A stretch of DNA of 64,000 nucleotides, taken from the NCBI RefSeq assembly GCF_025564085.1, contig NZ_JAMGZJ010000073.1:62001-126000 (forward strand), read 5' to 3'. The notes beneath the pieces are model-generated. The model saw only the letters and a list, made by a program, of their open reading frames with translations, was not told the origin of the DNA and searched no databases. The position numbers and the translations under genes are program-made. The stretch's first letter is position 1; each line of letters begins with the position of its first letter. Origin of the DNA: Silvania confinis (GTDB lineage: Bacteria > Pseudomonadota > Gammaproteobacteria > Enterobacterales > Enterobacteriaceae). Shown here piece by piece: positions 40,390 through 50,178 of this stretch.

Positions 40390-41115
40390 TTATTCCATCT
40401 GCGCCCCGCCGTTCAGGCGGAAAACAATATTCACGATCAATCCGCGGCCCGGTTTCCCGGCTTCATAGCGCCATTTGCGCATTGCCGTTTTCACTTCACG
40501 CTCGAACATATTTGCCGGCTGTGCAGAGAGCACTTCGACGTTCTCTACGCGACCGTCGGAGGTGACGTCAAACTTCACGCGTACGCGACCTTCGATACGT
40601 AACGCCTGTGCACGCGCCGGGTACTGCGGCTGATTACGCGCCAGCGAACGAGGGCCAGACGGTGCTGTCGCAACCGGTTTTGCCGTGGCCGGGGAACTGT
40701 TCATCACCGGACGAGCAGGCGCAGTATTTGGCGCAACCTGCGCAGCACGCGGCTCAACCGGGCGCTCTTCACGCTTCGGACGCTCTTCAACCTTTTGCAC
40801 CGGCTTAGGCTTTGGCTTCGGTTTTGGCTTAGGTTCCGGCTTGTGGATCACCACAGGCGCCTCTTTTGGCGGCTCCGGGACGGGCTCAGGCTCGGGTTCC
40901 GGCTCAGGTTCAACAACCGGTTCCGGCGGCGGCGCCACTTGCACAGGCTCCAGATCGGCCGGTGTCACCATGGTGACCGAGATCGGCTGCGAAGGAGCTG
41001 GCATTTCAATAACTTGACTTACCGAGGTATAAAGCAGACCTGCAACAACGGCGCCATGAACCACGATGGAAAGCAGCGTCGGCCAGGGGAAGCGGCGAGG
41101 TAGATCGAAAGTCAT
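40390..41115 (-). CDS. tonB: TonB, energy transducer for outer-membrane receptors
   Basis: TonB passes proton-motive force from ExbBD to siderophore and B12 receptors. It has an N-terminal uncleaved membrane anchor (PWPTLLSIVVHGAVVAGLLY, with the key His). A long periplasmic proline-rich spacer contains Glu-Pro and Lys-Pro repeats (residues about 65-120). The C-terminal domain has the QPQYPARAQALRIEG motif that contacts TonB boxes. The start MTFDLPRRF at 41115 matches E. coli; the ATG at 41151 does not. A Fur-like site lies upstream. Confidence 0.97.
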   Translation of the reverse strand: MTFDLPRRFPWPTLLSIVVHGAVVAGLLYTSVSQVIEMPAPSQPISVTMVTPADLEPVQVAPPPEPVVEPEPEPEPEPVPEPPKEAPVVIHKPEPKPKPKPKPKPVQKVEERPKREERPVEPRAAQVAPNTAPARPVMNSSPATAKPVATAPSGPRSLARNQPQYPARAQALRIEGRVRVKFDVTSDGRVENVEVLSAQPANMFEREVKTAMRKWRYEAGKPGRGLIVNIVFRLNGGAQME

Positions 41116-41170
41116 GATAGTTGAACTGTTCGGGGTTGTAGCATAAGCCATACGTTTTCTGTGTTCTTAG

Positions 41171-41189
41171 CTAATTGATAATCATTTGC
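41171..41189 (-). promoter_or_regulatory. Fur-box-like site upstream of tonB
   Basis: The core TGATAATCATT matches the central part of the 19-bp Fur consensus, with poorer ends. It lies about 60 bases before the tonB start, the expected place for iron repression. Confidence 0.55.
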
Positions 41190-41378
41190 GTCAGAGTGTA
41201 CCACCATGCGCCAGGTATGAAAATACCTCCGATTCAGCAGGAAGGCTCCAGTAGAGTACAGACGGCAGCAGAGTGACAGAACAAACGAGGACAATAGTAG
41301 TGGCGTTATCTTTACATTGCAGTCCCCGGCACTTTCACATAACGTAATTCCCACTTTTACCGCTTAAGGAGCTTCACC

Positions 41379-41675
41379 GTGCTTTACGTAATTTACGCGA
41401 CAGATGTTGCTGACTCTCTCGAAAAACGTCTTTCCGTGCGCCCTGCCCATCTCGCGCGTTTGCAGCTGCTGCATGATGAAGGCAAATTACTGACCGCAGG
41501 CCCAATGCCGGCCGTCGACAGCAATGATCCCGGTGCGGCGGGCTTTACCGGCTCTACGGTGATTGCGGAGTTTGAATCGCTGGAAGCCGCGCTAGCCTGG
41601 GCGGAAGCCGACCCGTATGTTGCGGCAGGGGTATATGAGAACGTGGCGGTGAAGCCGTTCAAGAAAGTGTTTTAA
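41379..41675 (+). CDS. yciI: YciI, small YCII-domain protein
   Basis: This 98-residue protein has a ferredoxin-like alpha/beta fold (YCII family). A conserved His/Asp pair stands near [15 protein letters not shown] and the C-terminal [13 protein letters not shown]. Relatives have dehydrochlorinase-like or Asp-His active sites, but the reaction of E. coli YciI is not established. A TAAGGAG site precedes it. It is divergent from tonB, so the tonB-yciI gap holds both promoters. Confidence 0.93.
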   Translation: MLYVIYATDVADSLEKRLSVRPAHLARLQLLHDEGKLLTAGPMPAVDSNDPGAAGFTGSTVIAEFESLEAALAWAEADPYVAAGVYENVAVKPFKKVF

Positions 41676-41683
41676 GCGAGTAG

Positions 41684-41705
41684 AGGCTCCCGAGGGAGCC
41701 TTATC
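41684..41705. terminator. Hairpin between yciI and leuE
   Basis: AGGCTCC and GGAGCCT pair around CGAG (41684-41701), followed by TATCTT. It lies between the convergent stops. Confidence 0.6.
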
Positions 41706-42341
41706 TTAATGCAGTGACGCCAGCCTTGCCGCAAATCCCACAAACAGCAGCCCTATCAATCCATTCCCCAGCTTCGCCAGTTTCTTTTTGGTTTTCAGGT
41801 AACGAGTGACAAACGCGCCGGAGAAAATCAGGAAGCTCATGTAGATAAAGCTAATGATTTCCAGGGTAATCGCGAGGACCATAAACGCCACACCAGTATT
41901 CTGGGCATTGACGTCAATAAACTGCACAAAGAACGAAACGTAAAACAGGATCGCTTTCGGGTTGGTCATGCTCAGGACTAACGAGCGTTTCATGATTGTT
42001 TTTGCCGGCTCAATGCCGCTATTTTCGCCCTGCTGTTTATGCCGCGCCACCGACCAAAGCATCTTGCCGCCCAGCCACAATAAATAGAATGCACCCAGGT
42101 AGCGGACAATATTAAACAGCACTGGGGTGGTCTGAATCAGCGCCGCGACGCCCGCCCACGCCAGGAACATCAATACCGCATCGCCGATGAAGACACCGCT
42201 CGCGGCCAGATAACCCTTTTTCACCCCGTGTCCAATACCGGTTTTTAAGACGAATAAGGTATTGGGGCCCGGAACCAGCACAATAAATATTGCGCCAACA
42301 ACATAGGTCCAAAAATTAAGCACACCCAAATCCGCAAACAT
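41706..42341 (-). CDS. leuE: LeuE-like amino-acid exporter (RhtB/LysE family)
   Basis: This inner-membrane exporter is close to E. coli LeuE (YeaS), which exports leucine and some other amino acids. The 211-residue protein has six predicted membrane helices and the RhtB-family motif [14 protein letters not shown] (residues about 20-33). The ATG at 42341 has a strong AAGGAGGA site. In E. coli leuE is elsewhere (yeaS), so its place between yciI and yciY differs from E. coli. Substrate assignment rests on similarity only. Confidence 0.85.
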   Translation of the reverse strand: MFADLGVLNFWTYVVGAIFIVLVPGPNTLFVLKTGIGHGVKKGYLAASGVFIGDAVLMFLAWAGVAALIQTTPVLFNIVRYLGAFYLLWLGGKMLWSVARHKQQGENSGIEPAKTIMKRSLVLSMTNPKAILFYVSFFVQFIDVNAQNTGVAFMVLAITLEIISFIYMSFLIFSGAFVTRYLKTKKKLAKLGNGLIGLLFVGFAARLASLH

Positions 42342-42370
42342 TTCATCCTCCTTTTCGAAATACGGGCGAT

Positions 42371-42401
42371 AAAAAAACAACGGGCACCTCTGAGGGTGCC
42401 C
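42371..42401 (-). terminator. Terminator of yciY
   Basis: On the minus strand GGGCACC and GGTGCCC form a stem around TCAGA, followed by GTTGTTTTTTT. It separates yciY from leuE. Confidence 0.75.
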
Positions 42402-42410
42402 TTATGCCAT

Positions 42411-42584
42411 TCAGAGATCGTGAATGGCGAACAGCAACGCATTGCGATGACGGTTCAAACTGCATTTTCTGATAGCGTGGATACGCATATTACGGCGGGA
42501 TTGAGCCTCCAGCCAACGCGCTTTACGACGACCAACCTGTCGTAACATGCGCCAGCGGCCTACTTCTGTTCTACTGCGCTTCAT
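42411..42584 (-). CDS. yciY: YciY, 57-residue basic protein
   Basis: This very basic small protein (MKRSRTEVGRWRMLRQVG at the start, about 16 Arg in 57 residues) matches E. coli YciY, which lies in the same place beside cls. The ATG at 42584 is preceded by GGAAGAGTTG. Upstream in-frame codons to 42701 form an unsupported extension. The arginine-rich composition suggests nucleic-acid or ribosome contact, but no function is known. Confidence 0.82.
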   Translation of the reverse strand: MKRSRTEVGRWRMLRQVGRRKARWLEAQSRRNMRIHAIRKCSLNRHRNALLFAIHDL

Positions 42585-42726
42585 GTTTACAACTCTTCCC
42601 AAAACGGAGCGCTCATTATAGTCCCTTGCCTGCGGCAAACCAGCGCTTTTATCTACCGTTTTTATTTGCCAGAACAATCCTGACGCGTACACTCTTAACA
42701 ATACGCTTTCAAAAGGATTTTTTACT

Positions 42727-44187
42727 ATGACAACCTTCTACACCGTGGTGAGTTGGCTGGTCATTCTGGGATACTGGCTGCTGATCGCGGGGGTGACATT
42801 ACGTATCCTGATGAAGCGCCGGGCGGTTCCCTCTGCCATGGCCTGGCTGTTAGTTATTTTTATTCTGCCGCTGGTCGGCATTATCGCGTATTTGTCTTTT
42901 GGTGAGCTCCACCTCGGTAAACGCCGGGCGGAACGCGCACGCGCCATGTGGCCCTCAACGGCGAAATGGCTCAACGATCTCAAGTCCTGCAAACATATCT
43001 TTGCCGAAGAAAACAGCAGCGTGGCGGCGTCGTTATTTCAGCTCTGCGAACGCCGCCAGGGCATTGGCGGAGTAAAAGGCAACCAGCTCCAGCTGATGAC
43101 CACCTCCGACGACGTAATGAACGCGCTGATCCGCGATATACAACTGGCCCGCCATAACATCGAGATGGTGTTTTATATCTGGCAACCTGGCGGAATGGCC
43201 GATCAGGTCGCCGAGTCGCTGATGGCGGCTGCGCGCCGGGGCATTCACTGCCGGTTGATGCTCGATTCTGCGGGTAGCGTCGCTTTCTTTCGCAGCAACT
43301 GGGCACCGATGCTGCGCAACGCCGGTGTCGAAGTGGTCGAGGCATTAAAAGTCAATCTGCTGCGCGTGTTCCTGCGCCGGATGGATCTGCGACAGCACCG
43401 TAAAATGGTGATGATCGACAACTACATCGCCTATACCGGCAGTATGAATATGGTCGATCCGCGCTTCTTTAAACAGGATGCCGGCGTCGGTCAGTGGGTC
43501 GATTTGATGGCCCGTATGGAAGGCCCGGTCGCCACCGCGATGGGGATCGTCTACTCCTGCGACTGGGAGATCGAAACCGGTAAACGCATCCTGCCGCCGC
43601 CGCCGGACGCCAATATCATGCCGTTCGAACAGGCCAGCGGGCACACCATCCACACCATCGCCTCCGGCCCCGGCTTCCCGGAAGACTTGATCCATCAGGC
43701 GCTGCTGACGGCGGCCTACTCCGCGCGCGAATATCTGATCATGACCACGCCCTATTTTGTACCGAGCGACGATCTGCTGCATGCCATTTGCACCGCCGCC
43801 CAGCGCGGGGTCGATGTCAGTATAATCCTGCCGCGTAAGAATGATTCGGTGTTGGTTGGCTGGGCCAGCCGGGCTTTCTTCAGCGAACTGCTGGCAGCCG
43901 GGGTGAAGATCTATCAGTTCGAAGGCGGCCTGCTGCACACCAAAAGCGTGCTGGTCGACGGCGAACTGAGCCTGGTGGGGACGGTGAATCTGGATATGCG
44001 CAGCCTGTGGCTCAATTTTGAGATCACGCTGGTGATTGACGATGCCGGTTTTGGTGGTGATTTAGCGGCGGTGCAGGATGATTATATTTCGCGCTCGCGC
44101 CTGCTGGACGCCCGGTTGTGGGTGAAACGCCCGCTGTGGCACCGAATTGCCGAACGACTGTTTTACTTCTTTAGTCCGTTGCTGTAA
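42727..44187 (+). CDS. clsA: ClsA, cardiolipin synthase A
   Basis: ClsA condenses two phosphatidylglycerol molecules to cardiolipin at the inner membrane. The 486-residue protein has two N-terminal membrane helices (about 5-25 and 38-58). Two phospholipase-D HKD motifs follow: HRKMVMIDN near residue 224, and HTKSVLVDG near 404. The start has an AAAGGA site. The downstream yciU starts 33 bases after the stop, so the two are probably cotranscribed. Confidence 0.97.
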   Translation: MTTFYTVVSWLVILGYWLLIAGVTLRILMKRRAVPSAMAWLLVIFILPLVGIIAYLSFGELHLGKRRAERARAMWPSTAKWLNDLKSCKHIFAEENSSVAASLFQLCERRQGIGGVKGNQLQLMTTSDDVMNALIRDIQLARHNIEMVFYIWQPGGMADQVAESLMAAARRGIHCRLMLDSAGSVAFFRSNWAPMLRNAGVEVVEALKVNLLRVFLRRMDLRQHRKMVMIDNYIAYTGSMNMVDPRFFKQDAGVGQWVDLMARMEGPVATAMGIVYSCDWEIETGKRILPPPPDANIMPFEQASGHTIHTIASGPGFPEDLIHQALLTAAYSAREYLIMTTPYFVPSDDLLHAICTAAQRGVDVSIILPRKNDSVLVGWASRAFFSELLAAGVKIYQFEGGLLHTKSVLVDGELSLVGTVNLDMRSLWLNFEITLVIDDAGFGGDLAAVQDDYISRSRLLDARLWVKRPLWHRIAERLFYFFSPLL

Positions 44188-44207
44188 AACGTGCCCAACG
44201 ATGTTAA

Positions 44208-44546
<339 letters not shown>

Positions 44547-44549
<3 letters not shown>

Positions 44550-44577
44550 AAAAAGGCTGCGAATGCAGCCTTTTTTA
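44547..44577. terminator. Bidirectional terminator between yciU and oppF
   Basis: AAAAAAGGCTGC and GCAGCCTTTTTT pair around GAAT, with T-tracts in both orientations. It overlaps the yciU stop codon. Confidence 0.88.
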
Positions 44578-44591
44578 TGCGCTTCGCTCGC

Positions 44592-45596
44592 TTAGAGCGG
44601 GTCGACTTTCAGGCAGGAAACCGCATGACGGAAACTGCCTTCCAGCACCGGACGCGTTTTCGCACATTCCGGCCCGGCAATCGGGCAGCGCGTACGGAAT
44701 ACGCACCCTGATGGTGGGTTAATCGGCGACGGCAATTCCCCTTCCAGCAGCTGAATCTTTTTGTTCTTCTCGAGATCCGGATCGGGTACCGGCACCGCAG
44801 ACATCAGCGCTTTGGTGTACGGGTGCAGAGGGTTGTGATAAACCTCATCATAAGTGCCCAGCTCAACCGCATGGCCGAGATACATCACCAGCACGCGATC
44901 GGAAATGTGCTTCACTACCGCCAGGTCGTGGGCGATAAAGATCAGCGACAGTCCCATCTCACGCTGCAGCTTTTGCAACAGGTTAACCACCTGCGCCTGA
45001 ATGGACACGTCCAGTGCCGATACCGGTTCATCACAGATAATCAGCTTCGGCTCAAGGATCAGCGCACGGGCAATGCCGATACGCTGACACTGGCCGCCGG
45101 AGAACTCGTGCGGGTAACGGTTAACGAGGTTAGGCAGCAGACCCACCTTCATCATCATCGCTTTAACGCGATCACGAACTTCGAGACGCGACATTTTCGG
45201 ATGATAGGTGCGCAGCGGCTCAGCAATGATTTCGCCAATGGTCATGCGCGGGTTCAGGGACGCCAGCGGATCCTGGAAAATCATCTGAATGTCACTGCGT
45301 ACAGCGCGCCATTCGTCCGGTTTCATGCCCAGCAGATCTTTACCCAGCCAGGCAACTTTGCCTTCCGTTGCTTTTACCAGCCCGATAATTGCCCGGGCGA
45401 ACGTCGATTTTCCGCAGCCCGACTCGCCCACTACGCCAAGGGTCTCCCCTTCGTACAGACGCAGGGTCACGCCATCAACAGCCTTGAGCGTTTTCGACGG
45501 CTGCCAGAACCACTGTTTGCCATCTTTAATGTCAAAGTGCACTTTCAGATCGGCGATTTCGAGCAGAACATTTCTTTTTTCGTCAATGGCGGTCAT
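44592..45596 (-). CDS. oppF: OppF, oligopeptide ABC transporter ATPase
   Basis: This is one of the two ATPases driving oligopeptide uptake. The 334-residue protein has Walker A GESGCGKST, a Q-loop (FQDPLASLNPR), the signature FSGGQCQRIGIARAL and Walker B LIICDEPVSALD. A C-terminal extension with a Cys cluster (GCVFRTRCPIAGPEC) resembles the Fe-S cluster region known in the DppD/OppD/F family. It overlaps oppD by 4 bases (ATGA). Confidence 0.97.
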   Translation of the reverse strand: MTAIDEKRNVLLEIADLKVHFDIKDGKQWFWQPSKTLKAVDGVTLRLYEGETLGVVGESGCGKSTFARAIIGLVKATEGKVAWLGKDLLGMKPDEWRAVRSDIQMIFQDPLASLNPRMTIGEIIAEPLRTYHPKMSRLEVRDRVKAMMMKVGLLPNLVNRYPHEFSGGQCQRIGIARALILEPKLIICDEPVSALDVSIQAQVVNLLQKLQREMGLSLIFIAHDLAVVKHISDRVLVMYLGHAVELGTYDEVYHNPLHPYTKALMSAVPVPDPDLEKNKKIQLLEGELPSPINPPSGCVFRTRCPIAGPECAKTRPVLEGSFRHAVSCLKVDPL

Positions 45597-46606
45597 ACCA
45601 GCTCCTCGAACGGCTTAAAGCAGGCACGCAGACGGCCTGGCGCAAACTCCTGCAGCGGCGGAGCGCTATTACAGATCTCCATCGCATGCGGACAGCGCGG
45701 CTGGAACGGACAGCCTTTCGGCAGACGCAGCAGGTTTGGCGGGTTGCCCGGAATGGTCAGCAGCGCTTCCCCTTCCGCATCGAGACGCGGTACGGCATTC
45801 AGCAGCCCGATCGAGTACGGGTGTGCCGGATGATAGAACACATCGCGCGCTACACCGTATTCCATGGTACGACCGGCATACATCACCAGCACTTTGTCAC
45901 AGATCCCGGCAACCACGCCGAGATCGTGAGTAATCATGATGATCGCGGTATTGAACTCGCGCTTAAGCTCGTTCAGCAGGGTCATGATCTGTGCCTGAAC
46001 GGTAACGTCCAGCGCAGTGGTTGGTTCATCGGCAATCAGCAGTTTTGGCCGACAGAGCAAGGCCATCGCGATCATCACACGCTGACGCATCCCACCGGAA
46101 AACTCATGCGGGTACATGCGCATACGCTTACGCGCTTCAGGCATTTTGACCGCGTCCAGCATCTTGACGGACTCTTCAAAGGCTGCGGCTTTGCCCAGCC
46201 CTTTATGCAGCATCAGTACTTCCATCAGCTGCTCACCCACACGCATGTACGGGTTCAGGGAGGTCATCGGATCCTGGAAAATCATCGAAATCTGCTCGGC
46301 GCGCAGTTTGTTCAGATCGCGCTCAGGCAGGTTAAGGATCTCTCTGCCGTTAAAGCTGGCGGATCCGCCGATTACACCGTTTTTCGCCAGCAGGCCCATC
46401 AGCGCGAATGCGGTCTGGGATTTACCGGAACCGGATTCGCCCACAATACCCAGCGTTTCGCCAGCCCGCAGGCTGAAGTTCAGATCGTTTACCGCTGTCA
46501 CATCGCCATCCGGCGTTTTGAAGGTGACGCGCAGATCTTTGACATCCAGCAGCGTATTGCCCTGCTGATGTGCCTGTGGGGCAGATGCCGTTTCAATAAT
46601 TGTCAT
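45593..46606 (-). CDS. oppD: OppD, oligopeptide ABC transporter ATPase
   Basis: This 337-residue ATPase partners OppF. Walker A is GESGSGKSQ, the Q-loop is FQDPMTSLNPYMR, the signature is FSGGMRQRVMIAMAL and Walker B is [12 protein letters not shown]. The C-terminal Cys cluster GCPFQPRCPHAMEIC is present. The start lies 11 bases after oppC with an AAGGAG site, and the end overlaps oppF by 4 bases. Confidence 0.97.
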   Translation of the reverse strand: MTIIETASAPQAHQQGNTLLDVKDLRVTFKTPDGDVTAVNDLNFSLRAGETLGIVGESGSGKSQTAFALMGLLAKNGVIGGSASFNGREILNLPERDLNKLRAEQISMIFQDPMTSLNPYMRVGEQLMEVLMLHKGLGKAAAFEESVKMLDAVKMPEARKRMRMYPHEFSGGMRQRVMIAMALLCRPKLLIADEPTTALDVTVQAQIMTLLNELKREFNTAIIMITHDLGVVAGICDKVLVMYAGRTMEYGVARDVFYHPAHPYSIGLLNAVPRLDAEGEALLTIPGNPPNLLRLPKGCPFQPRCPHAMEICNSAPPLQEFAPGRLRACFKPFEELV

Positions 46607-46617
46607 GACGGCGCTCC

Positions 46618-47526
46618 TTAACGGTCTTTCGGGTCGAGGGCATCACGCAGGCCATCGCCGATAAAGTTGAAACAAAACAGGGTCACTACCAGGAAACCTG
46701 CCGGGAACAGCAGCAGCCACGGTGAAACCTCCATCGAGTTCGCGCCATCGCTCAACAACGCGCCCCAGCTGCTCAGCGGCTCTTGCGTACCGAGGCCGAG
46801 GAAGCTCAGGAAGGATTCAAACAGGATCATGCTTGGCACCAACAGGGAGGCGTACACCACCACCACACCCAGCACGTTCGGCACAATATGGCGAACCACG
46901 ATATTACCGGTTGAGACCCCGCCCACCTGCGCCGCTTCGATAAACTCTTTGCGCTTCAGACTCAGGGTCTGGCCGCGCACGATACGCGCCATGTCCAGCC
47001 AGGAGACCATCCCAATCGCCACGAAGATCAGCAGGATGTTCTGACCAAAGAAGGTCACCAGCAGGATCACGAAGAACATAAACGGGAAGGAGTTGAGGAT
47101 TTCGAGAATACGCATCATCACTGAATCCACTTTTCCGCCGAGATAGCCGGACAACGATCCATATAATGTGCCCAGAATCACCGCCACAAAGGCGGCAGCA
47201 ATCCCGACCATCAACGATATACGGCCCCCGATGGCCACACGTACCAGCAGGTCACGCCCCGAAGAGTCAGTGCCAAAGTAGTGGCCAGATGCGGCATCCG
47301 GTGCACTGGACATCATGCCCCAGTCAGTATCGAAGTAGGTGAACTGCGACAGAATGGGTGCCAGGGTCACAAACAGGGCGATGATCACCAGCACCACGAG
47401 GCTGGCAACCGCCGCGCGGTTGTGCATAAAGCGACGACGCGCATCCTGCCAGAGACTGCGTCCTTCGACGTCCAGTTTTTCACTGAAGTTTTCCAGCGCC
47501 TCGCTATTTTTATTACTTAACATCAT
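46618..47526 (-). CDS. oppC: OppC, oligopeptide permease subunit
   Basis: This 302-residue inner-membrane permease is one half of the Opp channel. It has a cytoplasmic N terminus (about 1-40), six membrane segments and the EAA loop EFIEAAQVGGVST. The family signature FGTDSSGRDLLVRV is at residues about 92-105. It lies 14 bases after oppB; two adjacent ATG codons make the exact start ambiguous by one residue. Confidence 0.97.
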   Translation of the reverse strand: MMLSNKNSEALENFSEKLDVEGRSLWQDARRRFMHNRAAVASLVVLVIIALFVTLAPILSQFTYFDTDWGMMSSAPDAASGHYFGTDSSGRDLLVRVAIGGRISLMVGIAAAFVAVILGTLYGSLSGYLGGKVDSVMMRILEILNSFPFMFFVILLVTFFGQNILLIFVAIGMVSWLDMARIVRGQTLSLKRKEFIEAAQVGGVSTGNIVVRHIVPNVLGVVVVYASLLVPSMILFESFLSFLGLGTQEPLSSWGALLSDGANSMEVSPWLLLFPAGFLVVTLFCFNFIGDGLRDALDPKDR

Positions 47527-47540
47527 GGCGAGCTCCAGTG

Positions 47541-48461
47541 TCAGTAGCGGATTTTCGGATCGATAACGGCATACAGCACATCGACGATCGCGTTAAAGAG
47601 AATGGTCAGCGCACCAACGAGAATGGTCAGACTCAGTACCAGAGAGTAGTCACGGTTCAATGCGCCGTTAACAAACAGCTGGCCAATACCCGGCAGGCCA
47701 TAGATGGTTTCAATAACCATGGAACCGGTAATGATGCCGACAAACGCAGGGCCTAAATAGGAGAGAACCGGCAGCAGCGCGGGCTTAAGCGCATGACGGA
47801 AGATGATCCGGCGCATCGGCAACCCTTTCGCCCGCGCGGTACGAATGAAGTTAGAGTTCAGAACTTCAATCATCGAACCGCGGGTGATACGGGAGATACT
47901 GGCGATATAGGCCAGCGATAACGCCACCATCGGCAGGATCATATATTGCGGTGCCCCTCCATTCCAGCCGCCGCCAGGCAGCCATTTGAGGGTGATGGCA
48001 AATATCATGACCAGTAAGGGCGCCACGACAAAACTCGGTATCACGACACCGGTCATTGCCACCCCCATAACGGTATAATCCCATTTGGTATTTTGATTCA
48101 GCGCGGCAATTACGCCCGCTGTGACGCCAAGAATAAGGGCCAGTAAAAATGCCGCAGCGCCTAATTTAGCCGAAACGGGGAAGCTGGACGCCACCAAATC
48201 GTTTACGGAATAGTCTTTATATTTAAATGAGGGTCCAAAATCGCCATGCGCCAGCTGCTTCAAATAATGAAAATACTGCGTGGAGATTGGATCGTTTAAA
48301 TGATATTTCGCTTCGATATTCGCCATGACTTCGGGTGGCAGCGTACGTTCACCGGTGAATGGACTTCCCGGGGCGAGGCGCATCATAAAGAATGAGATCG
48401 TTATGAGAATAAATAGCGTTGGAATCGCTTCAAGACAGCGACGTAGGATAAATTTCAACAT
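47541..48461 (-). CDS. oppB: OppB, oligopeptide permease subunit
   Basis: This 306-residue permease has a first membrane helix at the N terminus (LKFILRRCLEAIPTLFILI), five further helices and the EAA loop FIRTARAKGLPMRR. It forms the heterodimeric channel with OppC. It is separated from oppA by 85 bases that hold a hairpin, fitting the much higher level of the binding protein relative to the permease. Confidence 0.97.
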   Translation of the reverse strand: MLKFILRRCLEAIPTLFILITISFFMMRLAPGSPFTGERTLPPEVMANIEAKYHLNDPISTQYFHYLKQLAHGDFGPSFKYKDYSVNDLVASSFPVSAKLGAAAFLLALILGVTAGVIAALNQNTKWDYTVMGVAMTGVVIPSFVVAPLLVMIFAITLKWLPGGGWNGGAPQYMILPMVALSLAYIASISRITRGSMIEVLNSNFIRTARAKGLPMRRIIFRHALKPALLPVLSYLGPAFVGIITGSMVIETIYGLPGIGQLFVNGALNRDYSLVLSLTILVGALTILFNAIVDVLYAVIDPKIRY

Positions 48462-48512
48462 TGCCCGTACCTTCTGGCGTGTGCCTATATTGTATTACGT
48501 TGAGTAGACACC

Positions 48513-48537
48513 GTGGGGCAAGCATTGCCTGCCCCAC
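48513..48537 (-). terminator. Hairpin between oppA and oppB
   Basis: GTGGGGC and GCCCCAC form a 7-bp GC-only stem with an 11-base loop and no T-run. It probably protects the oppA message and limits read-through to oppBCDF. Confidence 0.5.
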
Positions 48538-48546
48538 TCATTGCCA

Positions 48547-50178
48547 TTAATGCTTGATAATATACAAGTTTTTAACGTAGATGTTATCCATCGGGTCTTT
48601 ACCGGTGTAGCCACCTACCCACGGTTTCACCAGACGGGCGTTCACGTAGTAGTAAACCGGCACGATCGCAGAGTCTTTATCGAGCTGCTGTTCTGCTTTC
48701 GCATACAGATCGGCACGCTGCGCTTCGTCAGTGACTTTCAGGGTATCGCCGATCAGCTTATCGAACGCCGGGCTCTTATAATGCGCGGTGTTGTTCGAGC
48801 TGTCGCTCAGCATGGTGTTCAGGAAGGAGGTCGGTTCGTTGTAGTCCGCACACCAGCCTGCACGCGCCACGTCAAAGGTGCCCTGATGACGGCTGTCCAG
48901 GAAGGTTTTCCACTCCTGGTTTTCCAGCTTCACGTTAGCGCCCAGGTTCTTCTTCCAGATGGAAGAGACGGCGATAGCCAGTTTTTTATGCAGATCGGAG
49001 GTGTTGTACAGCAGGTTAAAGGTCAGCGGTTTCTCAGCGGTGTAACCGGCTTCGGCCAGCAGTTTCTTCGCTTCTTCGTTACGTTTTTCCTGTGACCAGC
49101 CGAACCACTCTGGCTGGGTCAGTTTTGCACCATCGGTGTACGGCGGGGTGTAGCTGTATGCAGGCAGATCGCCCTGGTTTTTCACTTTGTTGACGATGAT
49201 ATCGCGGTCCAGTGCCAGCTTCAGGGCGGTACGCACGCGAACGTCATTGAATGGCGCTTTCTGGTTGTTGATTTCGTAGTAGTAAGTACACAGATACGGG
49301 TCAACGTGAACTTCTGCCGGGATCTCTTTTTTCAGCTTCTGGAACAGTTCAATCGGCATGTTGTTATAGGTCATGTCGATCTCACCGCTACGATAGCGGT
49401 TAACGTCAGTCACTTCGGAAGAGATTGGCAGGTAGGTGACCTGGTTAATAACGGTTTTCGCGTTATCCCAGTAGTTGGTATTACGCTCCAGGTCGATACG
49501 TTCGTTAACGACCCAGGATTTAAGCTTGTACGCGCCGTTGGTAACGATATTGGCAGGCTGAGTCCACTTCTCGCCAAATTTCTCAATCGCCGATTTAGGA
49601 ACCGGGGAGACGGACGGGTGAACCAGCAGTTTGTAGAAATATGGAACAGGTTCGCTCAGGGTAACTTCGAACGTATTGTCATCAATCGCTTTTACGCCGA
49701 GGTCAGTAATCGGTTTTTTGCCCGTGATGATGTCATCGATATTGGCAATATGGCCGTACTGCAGATAGCTCGCATACGGAGAGGCCGTATTTGGATCGGC
49801 CAGGCGCTGCCAGCTATAAACGAAATCTTGTGCGGTAACCGGGGAACCGTCAGACCATTTTGCGTCTTTACGCAGGTGGAAAGTCCAGACTTTGCCGTCT
49901 TTGTTTTCCCATTTTTCGGCAACGCCCGCAACCGGGTGGCCGTCGACGTCAGAAACCAGCAGGCCTTCGAACAGATCGCGGTTAATGTTGGATTCCGGTA
50001 CGCCTTCAATTTTGTGCGGATCAAGCGACTGCACTTCCGCGCCGTTGTTACGTACCAGCGTTTGCTTCTCAGCCAGCTGAACGCCAGCAGGAACGTCTGC
50101 AGCCATTGCAACGTTACCCGCGATGAGCGCAGTTAAGATTCCCGCTGCTACCAGACTTTTCTTTGTGATGATGGACAT
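48547..50178 (-). CDS. oppA: OppA, periplasmic oligopeptide-binding protein
   Basis: OppA binds peptides of two to five residues and delivers them to OppBC. The 543-residue precursor has a signal peptide (residues 1-26, KKSLVAAGILTALIAGNVAMA, cleaved before ADVPAG) and the SBP_bac_5 fold. Typical segments are EVQSLDPHKIEGVPESN and the substrate-site region of the mature protein. GGAGTATCAACAC precedes the ATG. In E. coli this CA-rich start region is the target of the GcvB small RNA, and the similar sequence makes such control likely here. Confidence 0.97.
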   Translation of the reverse strand: MSIITKKSLVAAGILTALIAGNVAMAADVPAGVQLAEKQTLVRNNGAEVQSLDPHKIEGVPESNINRDLFEGLLVSDVDGHPVAGVAEKWENKDGKVWTFHLRKDAKWSDGSPVTAQDFVYSWQRLADPNTASPYASYLQYGHIANIDDIITGKKPITDLGVKAIDDNTFEVTLSEPVPYFYKLLVHPSVSPVPKSAIEKFGEKWTQPANIVTNGAYKLKSWVVNERIDLERNTNYWDNAKTVINQVTYLPISSEVTDVNRYRSGEIDMTYNNMPIELFQKLKKEIPAEVHVDPYLCTYYYEINNQKAPFNDVRVRTALKLALDRDIIVNKVKNQGDLPAYSYTPPYTDGAKLTQPEWFGWSQEKRNEEAKKLLAEAGYTAEKPLTFNLLYNTSDLHKKLAIAVSSIWKKNLGANVKLENQEWKTFLDSRHQGTFDVARAGWCADYNEPTSFLNTMLSDSSNNTAHYKSPAFDKLIGDTLKVTDEAQRADLYAKAEQQLDKDSAIVPVYYYVNARLVKPWVGGYTGKDPMDNIYVKNLYIIKH

